A DNA stretch of 64,000 nucleotides from Flavisolibacter longurius (GTDB lineage Bacteria; Bacteroidota; Bacteroidia; Chitinophagales; Chitinophagaceae), in the NCBI GenBank assembly GCA_013327885.1, contig JABUMY010000021.1:23893-87892 (forward strand), given 5' to 3'. Positions within the stretch are counted from its first letter, which is position 1; every line of letters starts with the position of its first letter. This document shows positions 1-8,778 of the stretch, piece after piece. Both the position numbers and the translations under genes were made by a program. The notes beneath the pieces are model-generated. The model was not told the DNA's origin. It worked only from the letters and a program-made list of their open reading frames with translations, and made no database searches.

Positions 1-513
1 GTTTTTATTGTTTTGGTAAAAAAGAACTTCAAACAGGTTTTCGTTAATGAGGTTATTTGTTGCTTTCAGGGCTTCGCCAAATTCCTGCGACAGAATTTTC
101 ACAGCTGCCGTTCGCAGGTGCTCAACATTTAGGCACCACACGGCCACATGGTAGTTGTTGCTTATAGGGGCAAATTCAAAGGCAAAATAGGCCGCAATAA
201 AAGGCGACCGGGTAAGGTCGAGCAGGCGGGTGGGGGCACCGTGGTGCTGCATTAGCGCCAGCCATTCAATGAGGTGTTCGGGGATCTGGTCTTTGGTGAG
301 GTAGTTGCGGACACCGCGTTGAAATTCGGCAACAAATTTTGCTTCAATGCTGTTGCCCTGGCGAATAAAATCGGTGCGTTCTATAGCATTGTTCAGTACC
401 CAGGCGGCATCAACCTGTCCGCGAAAGGCCCAGGTTTCGGAAAACTGCTGTACATAATCCCGGAAGTCATGGAAAGAGGCCAACCGTACCGTTGTGTAAC
501 TGTACTGCTCCAT
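1..513 (-). CDS. FRG domain-containing protein (3' end outside window)
   Basis: The complement reads open from an ATG at 511-513 to the left edge, giving 171 residues without a stop. An in-frame TAA lies just upstream, so this is the first possible start. The FRG family signature is visible: WAFRGQ near residue 28, then LMQHHGAPTRLLDLTRSPF around residues 89-107, followed by AAYFAFEF. FRG domains are named for this F-R-G motif and often occur in proteins of unknown function, some near phage-resistance or toxin genes; the activity is not settled. The small gene at 548-766 ends 34 bp upstream on the same strand, so the two are probably co-transcribed. The C-terminus is not visible, so a second domain cannot be excluded. 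Confidence 0.8.
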   Translation of the reverse strand, partial: MEQYSYTTVRLASFHDFRDYVQQFSETWAFRGQVDAAWVLNNAIERTDFIRQGNSIEAKFVAEFQRGVRNYLTKDQIPEHLIEWLALMQHHGAPTRLLDLTRSPFIAAYFAFEFAPISNNYHVAVWCLNVEHLRTAAVKILSQEFGEALKATNNLINENLFEVLFYQNNKN

Positions 514-547
514 CCCCGCAGGGCGTAAAAAATTTACGCCAGCCCGG

Positions 548-766
548 TCAATGCCTTGTCATTTTTTCTTCGTTGCTTAAGACGCCTTCCTTTAGCAGGC
601 CGATGATCTCTTTTAGTGACTGGTTCATGTCACGCATTTGCAGGTAATTGGCATAGTTGATCTGGCTGTTGGCCCAACGCAGGTAGATGGCTTCATTTTC
701 ATGCGCATTGAGGCCGGTTTCTAGTTTAAAGCGCTCCGGTGTGAAGGGTTCAAACTGGTGTGTCAT
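548..766 (-). CDS. Small hypothetical protein upstream of the FRG gene
   Basis: This encodes 72 residues starting MTHQFEPFTPERF; an in-frame ATG at 826 would add 20 residues of unconvincing sequence. It is a soluble, mostly helical, polar protein with no signal peptide, membrane segment or motif I recognise. It lies 34 bp ahead of the FRG-domain gene on the same strand, so a two-gene unit is likely. A regulatory or antitoxin-like role would be pure inference from size and position. No clear Shine-Dalgarno sequence precedes either start, which is usual in this phylum. Confidence 0.5.
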   Translation of the reverse strand: MTHQFEPFTPERFKLETGLNAHENEAIYLRWANSQINYANYLQMRDMNQSLKEIIGLLKEGVLSNEEKMTRH

Positions 767-908
767 GGCGGTGGCGGTTTGGTGTCTTATAACGAATATA
801 ATCAATTCATCCGTGGCCAACCCCATCCGTGTATGGCGCTTTCAGAAAAGCGGGAATTCACGTCCGATACCCCATGTGGTATTTACGGTAAATTCTTGTG
901 TTCCCGAC

Positions 909-1469
909 CTAAAAACTGAAGTTGTATCCCACATTCACAATAGGACGGTTGCCATACGGCGAACCGGGTTTTTGCAGCACATCATACATCAACGTAAACA
1001 TGGCCGCACCACGTCCGGTAGGCGTTACCAGTCCGCCACCCATCAGCAAGGAAGGCACGATCTCTGCATCCAGTTTATAGGTTTGTTTTACCGGCTGGTA
1101 GTAGATCTCTTTGCCAAAAATATAGTTGATCTCAGGCTGTACTTGCAGCAGGATGCGCTGCGTGGGATAAAAGCGAACAAAGGTATTGAGGCCGGTAATG
1201 CCCTGTACCAGTTTGTATTGATTGTTGCCGTTGTAATCTTTCTGTTTTTGGCTGGCATATACGAGGTTGAGGCCAACGCCGGCACCTATAAACCGGTTAA
1301 TGCGATAGCCCACCTGCGGGTTGAGGCTGATAAGCGTATAGCGACCGATGGAAAGTCCGAAATTACCACCGCCAAAAAACTTGCTTCCGCCTTCGGTTTC
1401 TTCACCTTCCTGTGCCATTGCCGAAAGGCTAAGCAAAACAGCCATAAATGCAATACTCCATTTTTTCAT
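909..1469 (-). CDS. Outer membrane beta-barrel protein
   Basis: The 186-residue product starts MKKWSIAFMAVLLSLSAMAQ, a typical Sec signal peptide with cleavage after AMAQ, which decides this start over an ATG 21 codons upstream. The mature part begins with an acidic, Gly-rich stretch. It then alternates short hydrophobic/aromatic strands with polar turns (GGGNFGLSIGRYTLI, VGYRINRFIGAGVGLN) and ends in NVGYNFSF, a terminal-aromatic beta-signal. This fits a small outer-membrane barrel of about eight strands. The function cannot be told from sequence. It lies 137 bp beyond the stop of the PorP/SprF gene on the same strand. Confidence 0.75.
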   Translation of the reverse strand: MKKWSIAFMAVLLSLSAMAQEGEETEGGSKFFGGGNFGLSIGRYTLISLNPQVGYRINRFIGAGVGLNLVYASQKQKDYNGNNQYKLVQGITGLNTFVRFYPTQRILLQVQPEINYIFGKEIYYQPVKQTYKLDAEIVPSLLMGGGLVTPTGRGAAMFTLMYDVLQKPGSPYGNRPIVNVGYNFSF

Positions 1470-1606
1470 AGTGGATTTTTTCTGCGATATTAGGTTATCC
1501 TGCTGAAACAATCCGTACCATAGCCGTGCCATCTTTCGGCAGCTTGCATGTAAAAAGGGTTGGGCCAGACAGGTTTACTCTTCTGCAGGGCAAAAATAAA
1601 ACATTG

Positions 1607-2641
1607 TTACTGACGGAATGATGGACAAAGCGACTGCCGCCTGTTGCCGTTAAAGCTGTCGAAAATGCCTTCCTTGATAAGCGAAAACTCAAAAGCGCCG
1701 CGGGTGCCGTTGTAGGCCCGCAGGGAGGAAACCGTGGCATCATACGAAAAGGCAAAAGTGTAATCTTTCACGCCCAGGCCGATCATGGGAATAACCGCTT
1801 CTTTGTGCCGGTAGTAAAGGCCGGCAATCAATACATTTTCGCCTTCGCCGGAAAGGTTGTAATGGGCATTCATGCCGGCTACCAACTCCGAAGCCGTTAC
1901 CTGCCGTGAATAATAAATATTGGGGTTGACGATCCAGGAATCATTCACTTTAAAGCTGCCGTTCAAAAAGCCGGTGTAGCGGAGAGGCACACGGCTGGCG
2001 CTTTTATCGCCCTGGGAAACAAAAAACGATTCGTTGGGACGATTGATATGCTGCGCAGAAAAGCCGCCATTGAGATAAATATTGCTGTTGGGAAAATAAG
2101 CGTAATTCATACCCACATGCAGATCGAGGTAGTTGATATTGGTGCGGTCAAGGATAGCTGCCGTTGGGATCTTGCTGTCGAAGAAGGTCCCGTCAAACTG
2201 GTCGGGGAACTTCAGGTTGGCGGTGTTGATCTGCTTATTGGCCCAGCCGGCATTAAACCCAAGGCTTAACAAGCTTGAATAACCCAGCGTCTGGTGATAA
2301 GCCACCGAACCAAAAATCTTGGTGGAAGTGAGGCTTCCGCTGCCGGCTACATCCCGCAGCACCATGCCACCCAATCCCAGCCAGCCATTTTCGGAGTTGT
2401 TGCGCAGGAGCTGCACATCGCCAAAGGCGCTCATGGTTTTGTATGGCACCGACATCACCGACGACCACTGGTTGCGGTAGTTGATGCCAAGCCGGTAATC
2501 GCCTTCAGGCATAAAACCGGTGTTGGCCGGGTTGGTGTTCAACGGTGCACGAAAGAACTGTGAGAAATGAAGGTCTTGTGCCGAAGCAGTGGCTGTCACT
2601 GTCAGCAAAGCAATCGTTACTATGTACTGAATCTTTTTCAC
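1607..2641 (-). CDS. PorP/SprF family type IX secretion membrane protein
   Basis: The 344-residue product has a signal peptide (MKKIQYIVTIALLTVTATASA) and the family opening QDLHFSQFFRAPLNTNPANTG, followed by beta-barrel-like repeats and 'GINYRNQW'. PorP/SprF proteins are outer-membrane barrels that work with the type IX secretion system. They commonly pair with proteins carrying a CHU_C (type B) C-terminal domain and help anchor or export them. The gene directly downstream of such a protein's stop (2813) on the same strand fits this pairing. Bacteroidota genomes carry many paralogues, so this is unlikely to be the core PorP and no symbol is given. Confidence 0.9.
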   Translation of the reverse strand: MKKIQYIVTIALLTVTATASAQDLHFSQFFRAPLNTNPANTGFMPEGDYRLGINYRNQWSSVMSVPYKTMSAFGDVQLLRNNSENGWLGLGGMVLRDVAGSGSLTSTKIFGSVAYHQTLGYSSLLSLGFNAGWANKQINTANLKFPDQFDGTFFDSKIPTAAILDRTNINYLDLHVGMNYAYFPNSNIYLNGGFSAQHINRPNESFFVSQGDKSASRVPLRYTGFLNGSFKVNDSWIVNPNIYYSRQVTASELVAGMNAHYNLSGEGENVLIAGLYYRHKEAVIPMIGLGVKDYTFAFSYDATVSSLRAYNGTRGAFEFSLIKEGIFDSFNGNRRQSLCPSFRQ

Positions 2642-2783
2642 AAAATGAGGTTTGACGGTTTTTAACTTGTTCCCTTCTCATTTGCAGTTGGTGCCCATCT
2701 CGTCCACCGCACAAGGCCCTGCGTTGCAACGTTTCTTTTTCCTCTTTATGCCTCTTCCACAGGCAGGGGCTGTGCCTGGCTCA

Positions 2784-2800
2784 CTCCCCCACCGGGGGAG
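2784..2800. repeat. GC-rich inverted repeat between two surface-protein genes
   Basis: CTCCCCC and GGGGGAG form a perfect 7-bp stem around the loop ACC. A second small stem (AGGCA/TGCCT, 2761-2777) sits beside it and a further G-run (CCGGAGGGGG) follows. It lies just after the stop codon of the 2813-6427 gene in its direction of transcription. There is no T-run, so it is not a classical terminator. It could be a REP-like element or an mRNA 3'-end stabiliser within the operon. Confidence 0.5.
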
Positions 2801-2812
2801 CCGGAGGGGGCT

Positions 2813-5800
2813 TTACCGTATCAGCGTGATATCACCTTTCTTCTGGAACCTTTTGCCATCCACAAACTCTACATCTAACGTGTAGGCGTAAACGTCCATG
2901 GGAAGCAGCTTTCCTTTGAACCGGCCATCCCAGCCAATTTTTTTGTCATTGCTTTCAAACACCTTTTCTCCCCAGCGGGCATAGATGGAGAACTTCATTT
3001 TGGCAATGCCGTATCCCCGGACAAACACATAGCTGTTTACATCATTGCTCAGCGGGGTAAAGGCCGTTGGCACATCCACCGCCGGTTCTACCTGCGTTGT
3101 CACGGGCTTGCATACCTGTACCGGGCAGCCGGCAGCATTGTAAGCAATCAGGCAGGCATTGTAGGTGCCGGTGAGATTATACTCGTGCTGAACCGGCCCG
3201 CGGGACGTTGTTACCAGCGAATCGCCATCGCCAAACAGCCATTTAAACCGAACCGCATCGTTGCTTGAGAGATTGGTGAACGTAATGGGTGTGTTGGTCA
3301 CAGGCGGTTGCGGTGTGGCGGTAAAATCGGCCGTTGGGTTGTTGTAAACCGTGATGGTGAACGTAGTATTGTCCGTAAGGTTACAGGTATTGGGATCGTT
3401 TGCTGTCAGCCGTACCGTGTACGTTCCTGGCTGCAGGTAAGTATGCGTTGGGTTTTGCTCCGTGGAGGTGTTGCCATCGCCAAAATCCCAGATAAATTCC
3501 GCGCCACCCTGCGAGATGTTGTCAAATACAGCCGTGTAAGGCGCACAACCGGTTGCCGGTGTTTCAAAGGCCGCTTTCACGTTGGCGGCTACCCGTAAGG
3601 TTTTCACCAGCGTATCCGGCGAATTACAATAAGCCGTGTCGTTGACGATCAGCTTAACCAGGTAAGTGCCTGCTGCTGCGTAGGTATGGAAAACCGCTTC
3701 AGGCCCGGAGGTTACCGGTGGTGCGTTGTCGCCAAAATCCCAGGTAAAGGTTCCGGATTTGAACGGAATGCCTGCCGGCGCTACCGAGGTGTTGTCAAAG
3801 CGGTAACGGAAAATATCACAGGGCGGGCTCAGTTTCACCGGGTTGAAATCAAGTTTGGCTTCGTTGTCGCCAACACGGATGGTTACATACGACGTGTCCC
3901 TGGTGATGCATTTGTCAGGGTCGATGGCGATCATCATAACCCGGTAGGTACCTACCCGGTCAAACGTATGTTGGATGCTGGGTGTGGTGGTTGATTCCAC
4001 AGGGCTGCCGTCCATAAAGTTCCACTCGTACTCCCTTGCTTCCTGGATGGTATCGATAAAATCAACCGTCAGCGGTACGCAGCCTGATGTTCGCCGCGGA
4101 ATGCCCTTAACGGCTGAACGAACGCTTCCCTGCACACCATCGAGGTTGAACGCAATTTTTACCATGGCCAGGTTACAGGCCTGCGTGGGTTTGGTGGTTG
4201 CCCAGGCACCGGCCGTGGTAGGGAAGGGAAGGTTGTTACTGCAACTGGCACACATGGCCTGGTAAATAACACCGCGCCTGTCGAAGCGGCTCGTGCCGCC
4301 ATCCACATGGTCGCCATACTGGCCTCCGTTCTGTCCAAAATAACTTCCGTACAGTTGCGCCGTCGCATCCCTTTTCAGCACAAAAAAGTAAAAGTCGTCG
4401 CCCATCCCGCTCTCCGCATTAATGTCGGGTGCCGGCTTCATGGCATCGCCGGTCACCGGCAGGCCATCCACCCCCGCATTGCGGTAATTGGTGCCGGGGA
4501 TCCTTCCGCCCCAGCCCGACATGTAAACGTTCTCGCAGCGATCAACCAGGAAGGCTACGGGAGAAATGTCAGGTGCGGCGGCGCCCTTGCCAAACATGGT
4601 GGAATAAACAAAGCCCGAAAGATCGGGTCGCAGCTTGGAAATAAATTGTTTGCCGTTTAGCTGGCTCCATGCGGCATTCACCACCTGCCAGGTACCGGTC
4701 GTTTGTCCCATAACGTAGGGAAAGCCGTTGGCATCGAACTGGATGCCGTACACCTGGTCGTCGCCTGTAGTGCCTACGTAGGTGGTTTTTATCACCGAAG
4801 AGCCATCGGGCCTGACAATGCTGACAAAACCATCGATGCCGCCAAAGGCAGATGCGCCCAAGGTTCCGGCACGGGTGCCGTCCAGCAGGTTGTTGCTTTC
4901 CGTGCCACCGGCAACGTAGATGTTGCCATCCACCGGGTTAATGGCCAGCACATACGCTGCATCATTACCACTGCCGCCAATAAAGGATCCAAATAAGTAT
5001 GTAGAAAGCGTTGAGTTGAACTTCAGCAAAACACCATCCTGGTTGCCGCCACCTGCCGGCTGAAAAGCATTGCGTACGGGGAAGCCATCAGCGGCAGCGC
5101 CGCCCATCGACCTTGTATTGGACGCCACCAGGATATTGCCGGCTGCATCCAGGAGCACTTCGCTCCGGCCATCATCGCCATAATTTTGCTGCAATGAATT
5201 GCTGGACCTTGAGGTGCTGATATTGACGCCGTCATCCTGCTTGCCGCCAATCCGCACCGAGCCAATAAGCGCCGTGCCGGTTGCATTGAGCTTGGTGATT
5301 ACAATGTCAAAATCATTGCCGGTATTAGCAGGGCCAATGTAGCCAAGGGGTCCCTGTACCGGGTAGGCAACGTTGCCGCTTCGGGGCGAGTTGCTACGAC
5401 CGGCAATGACCAGGTTTCCCTGCTCGTCAACCACAAGGCTGTGCGGCTGGTCCTGTCCCGAGCCGCCGATATAGGTGGCATAAACACGGCTGGTACCATC
5501 AGGCGATAATTTGATGATGGACATATCCCACTCGCCGCCATTCATCGTTTGCTGGAACGCACCCGGGCTGGTAGGGAAACCCTGCGCCCAAACAATGCCG
5601 CCGCCAAACAAGGCGCCGTCGGGACCATAAGTTGCGGTAAAGCCCCAGTTGTCGGCACGGCTGCCGCTGAAGGAGCAAAAAACAAGATTCGGGTCGATGA
5701 CCAGGGTTGAATTGGGATTGTAATTTTTAATGTCAAACGTAACAATGTTGCCTTTGCGCACCAGGTAACGCGTATTCACATCAATGCGTCCCCGCTCGTT

Positions 5801-6427
5801 GTGCTGGTAGGTGTACGGATCGGTTTCCCGCAGGTCGCCCACCGATGTTTTGATCAGCAGCTCTTTGTTCTTTACTTCCAGCCCATCCACGCCTTCGTAT
5901 TTCAGGGCAATTTTCGACGGGTCGCCGCCGGGATGAACAATGAGGTCATATTTTACCGATGCACCACCGGAATAATACCGCACATCGATGTTAGGGTAAA
6001 CGTTTTTGATGGTGATGCCCTGGTAGATCCGGCAGTTGGCGCCCCATTTGGAAGGGTCATCGCCAATAAAATAGTTGTTGTAAGTGAACAGCGGCTTGTC
6101 GGCAATGATCTCCGGCGAAGGATTACCGCCAACGAATTTTACCTGGAAAGCATGGGAGCGAAGCGTAAGCTTGCTGGAGGGTGCAACCGGTGAATTGGGT
6201 CCGTGACCATGAACCGCTTCCGTGATCTTGCCCCAGTCTTCGGGGCTGTGCTGCACAACGGTATACCCGCCTTCTTCAATGAAAATAGCACCTGCATCAA
6301 CCCTGCCCATGTACTTGACACGGCTATCCCATTGACCCCGGTTCTCAACAAATTCGATGGTTTGTGCAAGCAAGGAAAAAGAGAACAGGGAGGCGATTGC
6401 AAAGAGTATGGAAAACTTGTACGTCAA
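2813..6427 (-). CDS. Large secreted DUF7948/SBBP/PKD protein with CHU_C type B sorting domain
   Basis: The 1204-residue product has an N-terminal signal peptide (LFSFSLLAQ). A DUF7948-type domain follows (FVENRGQWDSRVKYMGRVDA, roughly residues 25-250), then a beta-propeller-like region with SBBP-type repeats (DGTSRVYATYIGGSGQDQ, roughly 260-760). Four PKD-like domains then span about 775-1115, with motifs such as FIWDFGDGNTSTEQNPTHTY. The C-terminus is a gliding motility CHU_C domain (VPTAFTP near 1120, YARWGEKVFES, GWDG, QKKGDITLIR). CHU_C is a type B signal for export by the type IX system, so this is a cell-surface or secreted protein, probably adhesive. The PorP/SprF gene 171 bp downstream is a likely partner. 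Confidence 0.9.
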   Translation of the reverse strand: MTYKFSILFAIASLFSFSLLAQTIEFVENRGQWDSRVKYMGRVDAGAIFIEEGGYTVVQHSPEDWGKITEAVHGHGPNSPVAPSSKLTLRSHAFQVKFVGGNPSPEIIADKPLFTYNNYFIGDDPSKWGANCRIYQGITIKNVYPNIDVRYYSGGASVKYDLIVHPGGDPSKIALKYEGVDGLEVKNKELLIKTSVGDLRETDPYTYQHNERGRIDVNTRYLVRKGNIVTFDIKNYNPNSTLVIDPNLVFCSFSGSRADNWGFTATYGPDGALFGGGIVWAQGFPTSPGAFQQTMNGGEWDMSIIKLSPDGTSRVYATYIGGSGQDQPHSLVVDEQGNLVIAGRSNSPRSGNVAYPVQGPLGYIGPANTGNDFDIVITKLNATGTALIGSVRIGGKQDDGVNISTSRSSNSLQQNYGDDGRSEVLLDAAGNILVASNTRSMGGAAADGFPVRNAFQPAGGGNQDGVLLKFNSTLSTYLFGSFIGGSGNDAAYVLAINPVDGNIYVAGGTESNNLLDGTRAGTLGASAFGGIDGFVSIVRPDGSSVIKTTYVGTTGDDQVYGIQFDANGFPYVMGQTTGTWQVVNAAWSQLNGKQFISKLRPDLSGFVYSTMFGKGAAAPDISPVAFLVDRCENVYMSGWGGRIPGTNYRNAGVDGLPVTGDAMKPAPDINAESGMGDDFYFFVLKRDATAQLYGSYFGQNGGQYGDHVDGGTSRFDRRGVIYQAMCASCSNNLPFPTTAGAWATTKPTQACNLAMVKIAFNLDGVQGSVRSAVKGIPRRTSGCVPLTVDFIDTIQEAREYEWNFMDGSPVESTTTPSIQHTFDRVGTYRVMMIAIDPDKCITRDTSYVTIRVGDNEAKLDFNPVKLSPPCDIFRYRFDNTSVAPAGIPFKSGTFTWDFGDNAPPVTSGPEAVFHTYAAAGTYLVKLIVNDTAYCNSPDTLVKTLRVAANVKAAFETPATGCAPYTAVFDNISQGGAEFIWDFGDGNTSTEQNPTHTYLQPGTYTVRLTANDPNTCNLTDNTTFTITVYNNPTADFTATPQPPVTNTPITFTNLSSNDAVRFKWLFGDGDSLVTTSRGPVQHEYNLTGTYNACLIAYNAAGCPVQVCKPVTTQVEPAVDVPTAFTPLSNDVNSYVFVRGYGIAKMKFSIYARWGEKVFESNDKKIGWDGRFKGKLLPMDVYAYTLDVEFVDGKRFQKKGDITLIR

Positions 6428-6479
6428 TTGTTTTTGAAGTTAACTATAAATGAGGACAAATTATTGTTACAATAACCTG

Positions 6480-8660
6480 TTAAGATATTTTACTCCAGGG
6501 TGTTTTTCCTTTTAACGCAAGCAGGTACTGTTTGATGGGCGTGTTTTCGGGCAGCACCAGTTCCGGGTCTTTTTCCACCATCTCTTCTGCCCATTTTTTG
6601 GCGGCATCCAGTATCGCTTTATCCTGCACAATGTTGGCCAGCCGGAAGTTCAGCACACCACTTTGTCTTGTTCCTTCAATATCTCCCGGCCCGCGGAGCT
6701 CTAAATCTTTTTCTGCAATTTCGAAACCATTGCTTGTGCTTACCATGGTTTTGATGCGTTCCCTGGCTTCATTCCCCAGTTCTGTTCCCGTCATCAGGAT
6801 GCAATAGCTTTTTTCGGCACCACGACCCACCCGTCCCCGCAACTGGTGCAGTTGGGATAGTCCAAACTTTTCCGCACTTTCTATCACCATCACCGAGGCA
6901 TTGGGAACATCCACGCCAACTTCAATAACAGTTGTTCCTACCAAAAGTTGGGTGTCCTTGTTTTTAAAGCGCAGCATGTTGGTTTCCTTCTGCTCCCAGG
7001 TCTGGCGGCCGTGCACCATGCTTATCCAGTATTTCGGTTCGGGAAAAAACGCCTTGATGTTTTCGTAACCTGTCATCAGGTTCTCGTAATCCATTTTGGC
7101 GCTTTCTTCTATCAGCGGGAAAACAAAATAAGCCTGGCGGCCGATCTCAATTTCGCTCCTGACAAATTCCAGCACTTTCATGCGCTGGGTTTCGTACCGG
7201 TGTACGGTGGTAATGGGCTGGCGGCCGGGCGGCAACTCGTCCATCACACTGTAATCCAGGTCGCCGTAAGCTGTCATGGCCAGGGTTCGCGGAATTGGCG
7301 TAGCCGTCATCACGAGGATATGCGGGGGAATGGGTGCTTTTTTCCAAAGCCTTGCCCTTTGCTCCACGCCAAAACGGTGTTGCTCATCCACGATTCCCAG
7401 TCCCAGGTTTTTGAACTTGACCGTTTCTTCAATCAGGGCATGGGTGCCAATGACGATGTGTATCAGGCCTTCGGCCAATCCCTGGAGGATTTGCCTGCGT
7501 TCTTTGGCCGGGGTAGAACCTGTGAGCAGTTTGGCCGTTACCGGTAGTCCTTCGAGCAAGCGACTGATGCCGGCAAAATGCTGTTGCGAAAGGATCTCCG
7601 TTGGCGCCATGAGGCAGCACTGGTAGCCGTTGTCGATAGCAATGAGCATGGAAAGCAGGGCCACAATGGTTTTGCCGCTGCCCACATCACCCTGCAACAG
7701 GCGGTTCATCTGGTGGCCTGCTGCCGTATCAGTGCGAATCTCTTTGAGCACCCGCTTTTGCGCACCGGTCAATTGAAACGGCAGGTGGTCTTTGTAAAAA
7801 TTATTGAACAGGTCTCCAACTTTGTGAAAGATAACGCCCCTTGATTTGCGGTGCCGTTCGATGCGCACCAGGGCCAGTCGTACCTGCGAAACAAACAACT
7901 CCTCGAACTTCAGGCGGCGAACGGCCTGGTCGTACATGGCAGCCGACGTAGGAAAATGGATGTTGCGCAAGGCTTCGGAACGGGAAATGAGCTTTAGGTT
8001 TTCCAGTAAATACGCCGGCAGGTTTTCTTCAATTTCCCTTTCGGGAATCAGCGAAAAAAGCGCAGCGGTCAGTTTACCGATCTGCCGGCCGCCCAGGCCT
8101 TTTGCTTTTAGCTTTTCCGTGGTTGGGTAAACCGGCTCGAGAAAACTTTTAACCGCCGCCGTGGGATTCGTCACCACTTCCAGCTCCGGATGAACGATCT
8201 GCACCTTGTCCATAAAGAACGAGATCTTGCCAAAGGCATTGTAGGTTTCATCCGGCTTCAACATTCGTTCCACCCAGGAAAGGCCTTTAAACCAGGTCAG
8301 TTCAATCACCCCGGTGTCGTCTTTCAGGTAAGCCATCAGGCGCTTGGCGCTGCCAGCGCCGGCGGTCTCGTGGTACCAGAGCTTTCCCTGCACTTGGGCA
8401 TAATCCGTCATCGTGGTCAGGTCCTCTATTTTGGTAATGGAGGTTTTGTCGATATGGCGGTAAGGGAAAAGATATAGCAGGTCCTGGTAGGTAAAAACGC
8501 CCAGTTCCTTTTTGAGCAGGTCGGCACGCAGGGGCCCGACACCTTTCAGGTATTCGATGGGCTGGCCGAGTATGGAGGCTAGGTTGGCGATAAGGCAAAT
8601 ATAAATGGAGAAGCGAAGGAAAGGCACTGCCGAAGGAGGAACGGAAAATCCTGTACCCAT
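6480..8660 (-). CDS. recG: ATP-dependent DNA helicase RecG
   Basis: RecG remodels stalled replication forks and Holliday junctions. Visible features are the N-terminal wedge region (PIEYLKGVGPLRADLLKKEL), Walker A GDVGSGKT, the RecG-type DEQHRFG box, MTATPIPRT and the C-terminal helicase signature QLRGRVGRG. The start is uncertain. The ATG at 8660 gives 726 residues, but family similarity begins only about 26 residues later, where codon 8580-8582 is CTA rather than ATG; a start there would give the usual length of about 700. A GTG at 8625-8627 is another option, and the open frame continues upstream to 8780. A TATATTTG box (8596-8603) lies inside the disputed N-terminus. Confidence 0.93.
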   Translation of the reverse strand: MGTGFSVPPSAVPFLRFSIYICLIANLASILGQPIEYLKGVGPLRADLLKKELGVFTYQDLLYLFPYRHIDKTSITKIEDLTTMTDYAQVQGKLWYHETAGAGSAKRLMAYLKDDTGVIELTWFKGLSWVERMLKPDETYNAFGKISFFMDKVQIVHPELEVVTNPTAAVKSFLEPVYPTTEKLKAKGLGGRQIGKLTAALFSLIPEREIEENLPAYLLENLKLISRSEALRNIHFPTSAAMYDQAVRRLKFEELFVSQVRLALVRIERHRKSRGVIFHKVGDLFNNFYKDHLPFQLTGAQKRVLKEIRTDTAAGHQMNRLLQGDVGSGKTIVALLSMLIAIDNGYQCCLMAPTEILSQQHFAGISRLLEGLPVTAKLLTGSTPAKERRQILQGLAEGLIHIVIGTHALIEETVKFKNLGLGIVDEQHRFGVEQRARLWKKAPIPPHILVMTATPIPRTLAMTAYGDLDYSVMDELPPGRQPITTVHRYETQRMKVLEFVRSEIEIGRQAYFVFPLIEESAKMDYENLMTGYENIKAFFPEPKYWISMVHGRQTWEQKETNMLRFKNKDTQLLVGTTVIEVGVDVPNASVMVIESAEKFGLSQLHQLRGRVGRGAEKSYCILMTGTELGNEARERIKTMVSTSNGFEIAEKDLELRGPGDIEGTRQSGVLNFRLANIVQDKAILDAAKKWAEEMVEKDPELVLPENTPIKQYLLALKGKTPWSKIS
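8596..8603 (-). promoter_or_regulatory. Possible -7 box ahead of the RecG homology start
   Basis: On the minus strand the sequence TATATTTG matches the Bacteroidota -7 consensus TAnnTTTG exactly. A transcript from here would begin close to 8588, only a few bases before the point where RecG family similarity starts. No convincing -33 TTTG was seen at the right distance, so a chance match is possible. Confidence 0.3.
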
Positions 8661-8778
8661 CAACGCAATTGGATGCAATCGTTTCTGTGAAAAGAAGAAA
8701 GCGTTGAATGACCGGTTGGTCGAAATTGCTTGCAGGCGCCGGTTTCTTGCCGTACTTTTCGCACCTAATAACTGCTTC

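Noticed and set aside
274..528. Plus-strand open frame over the FRG gene
   Set aside because: The minus strand encodes a clear FRG domain across the same bases.
687..1493. Plus-strand open frame (268 codons) opposite the beta-barrel gene
   Set aside because: It overlaps two better-supported minus-strand genes, is rich in His/Arg/Gln without fold-like pattern, and has no signal or motif.
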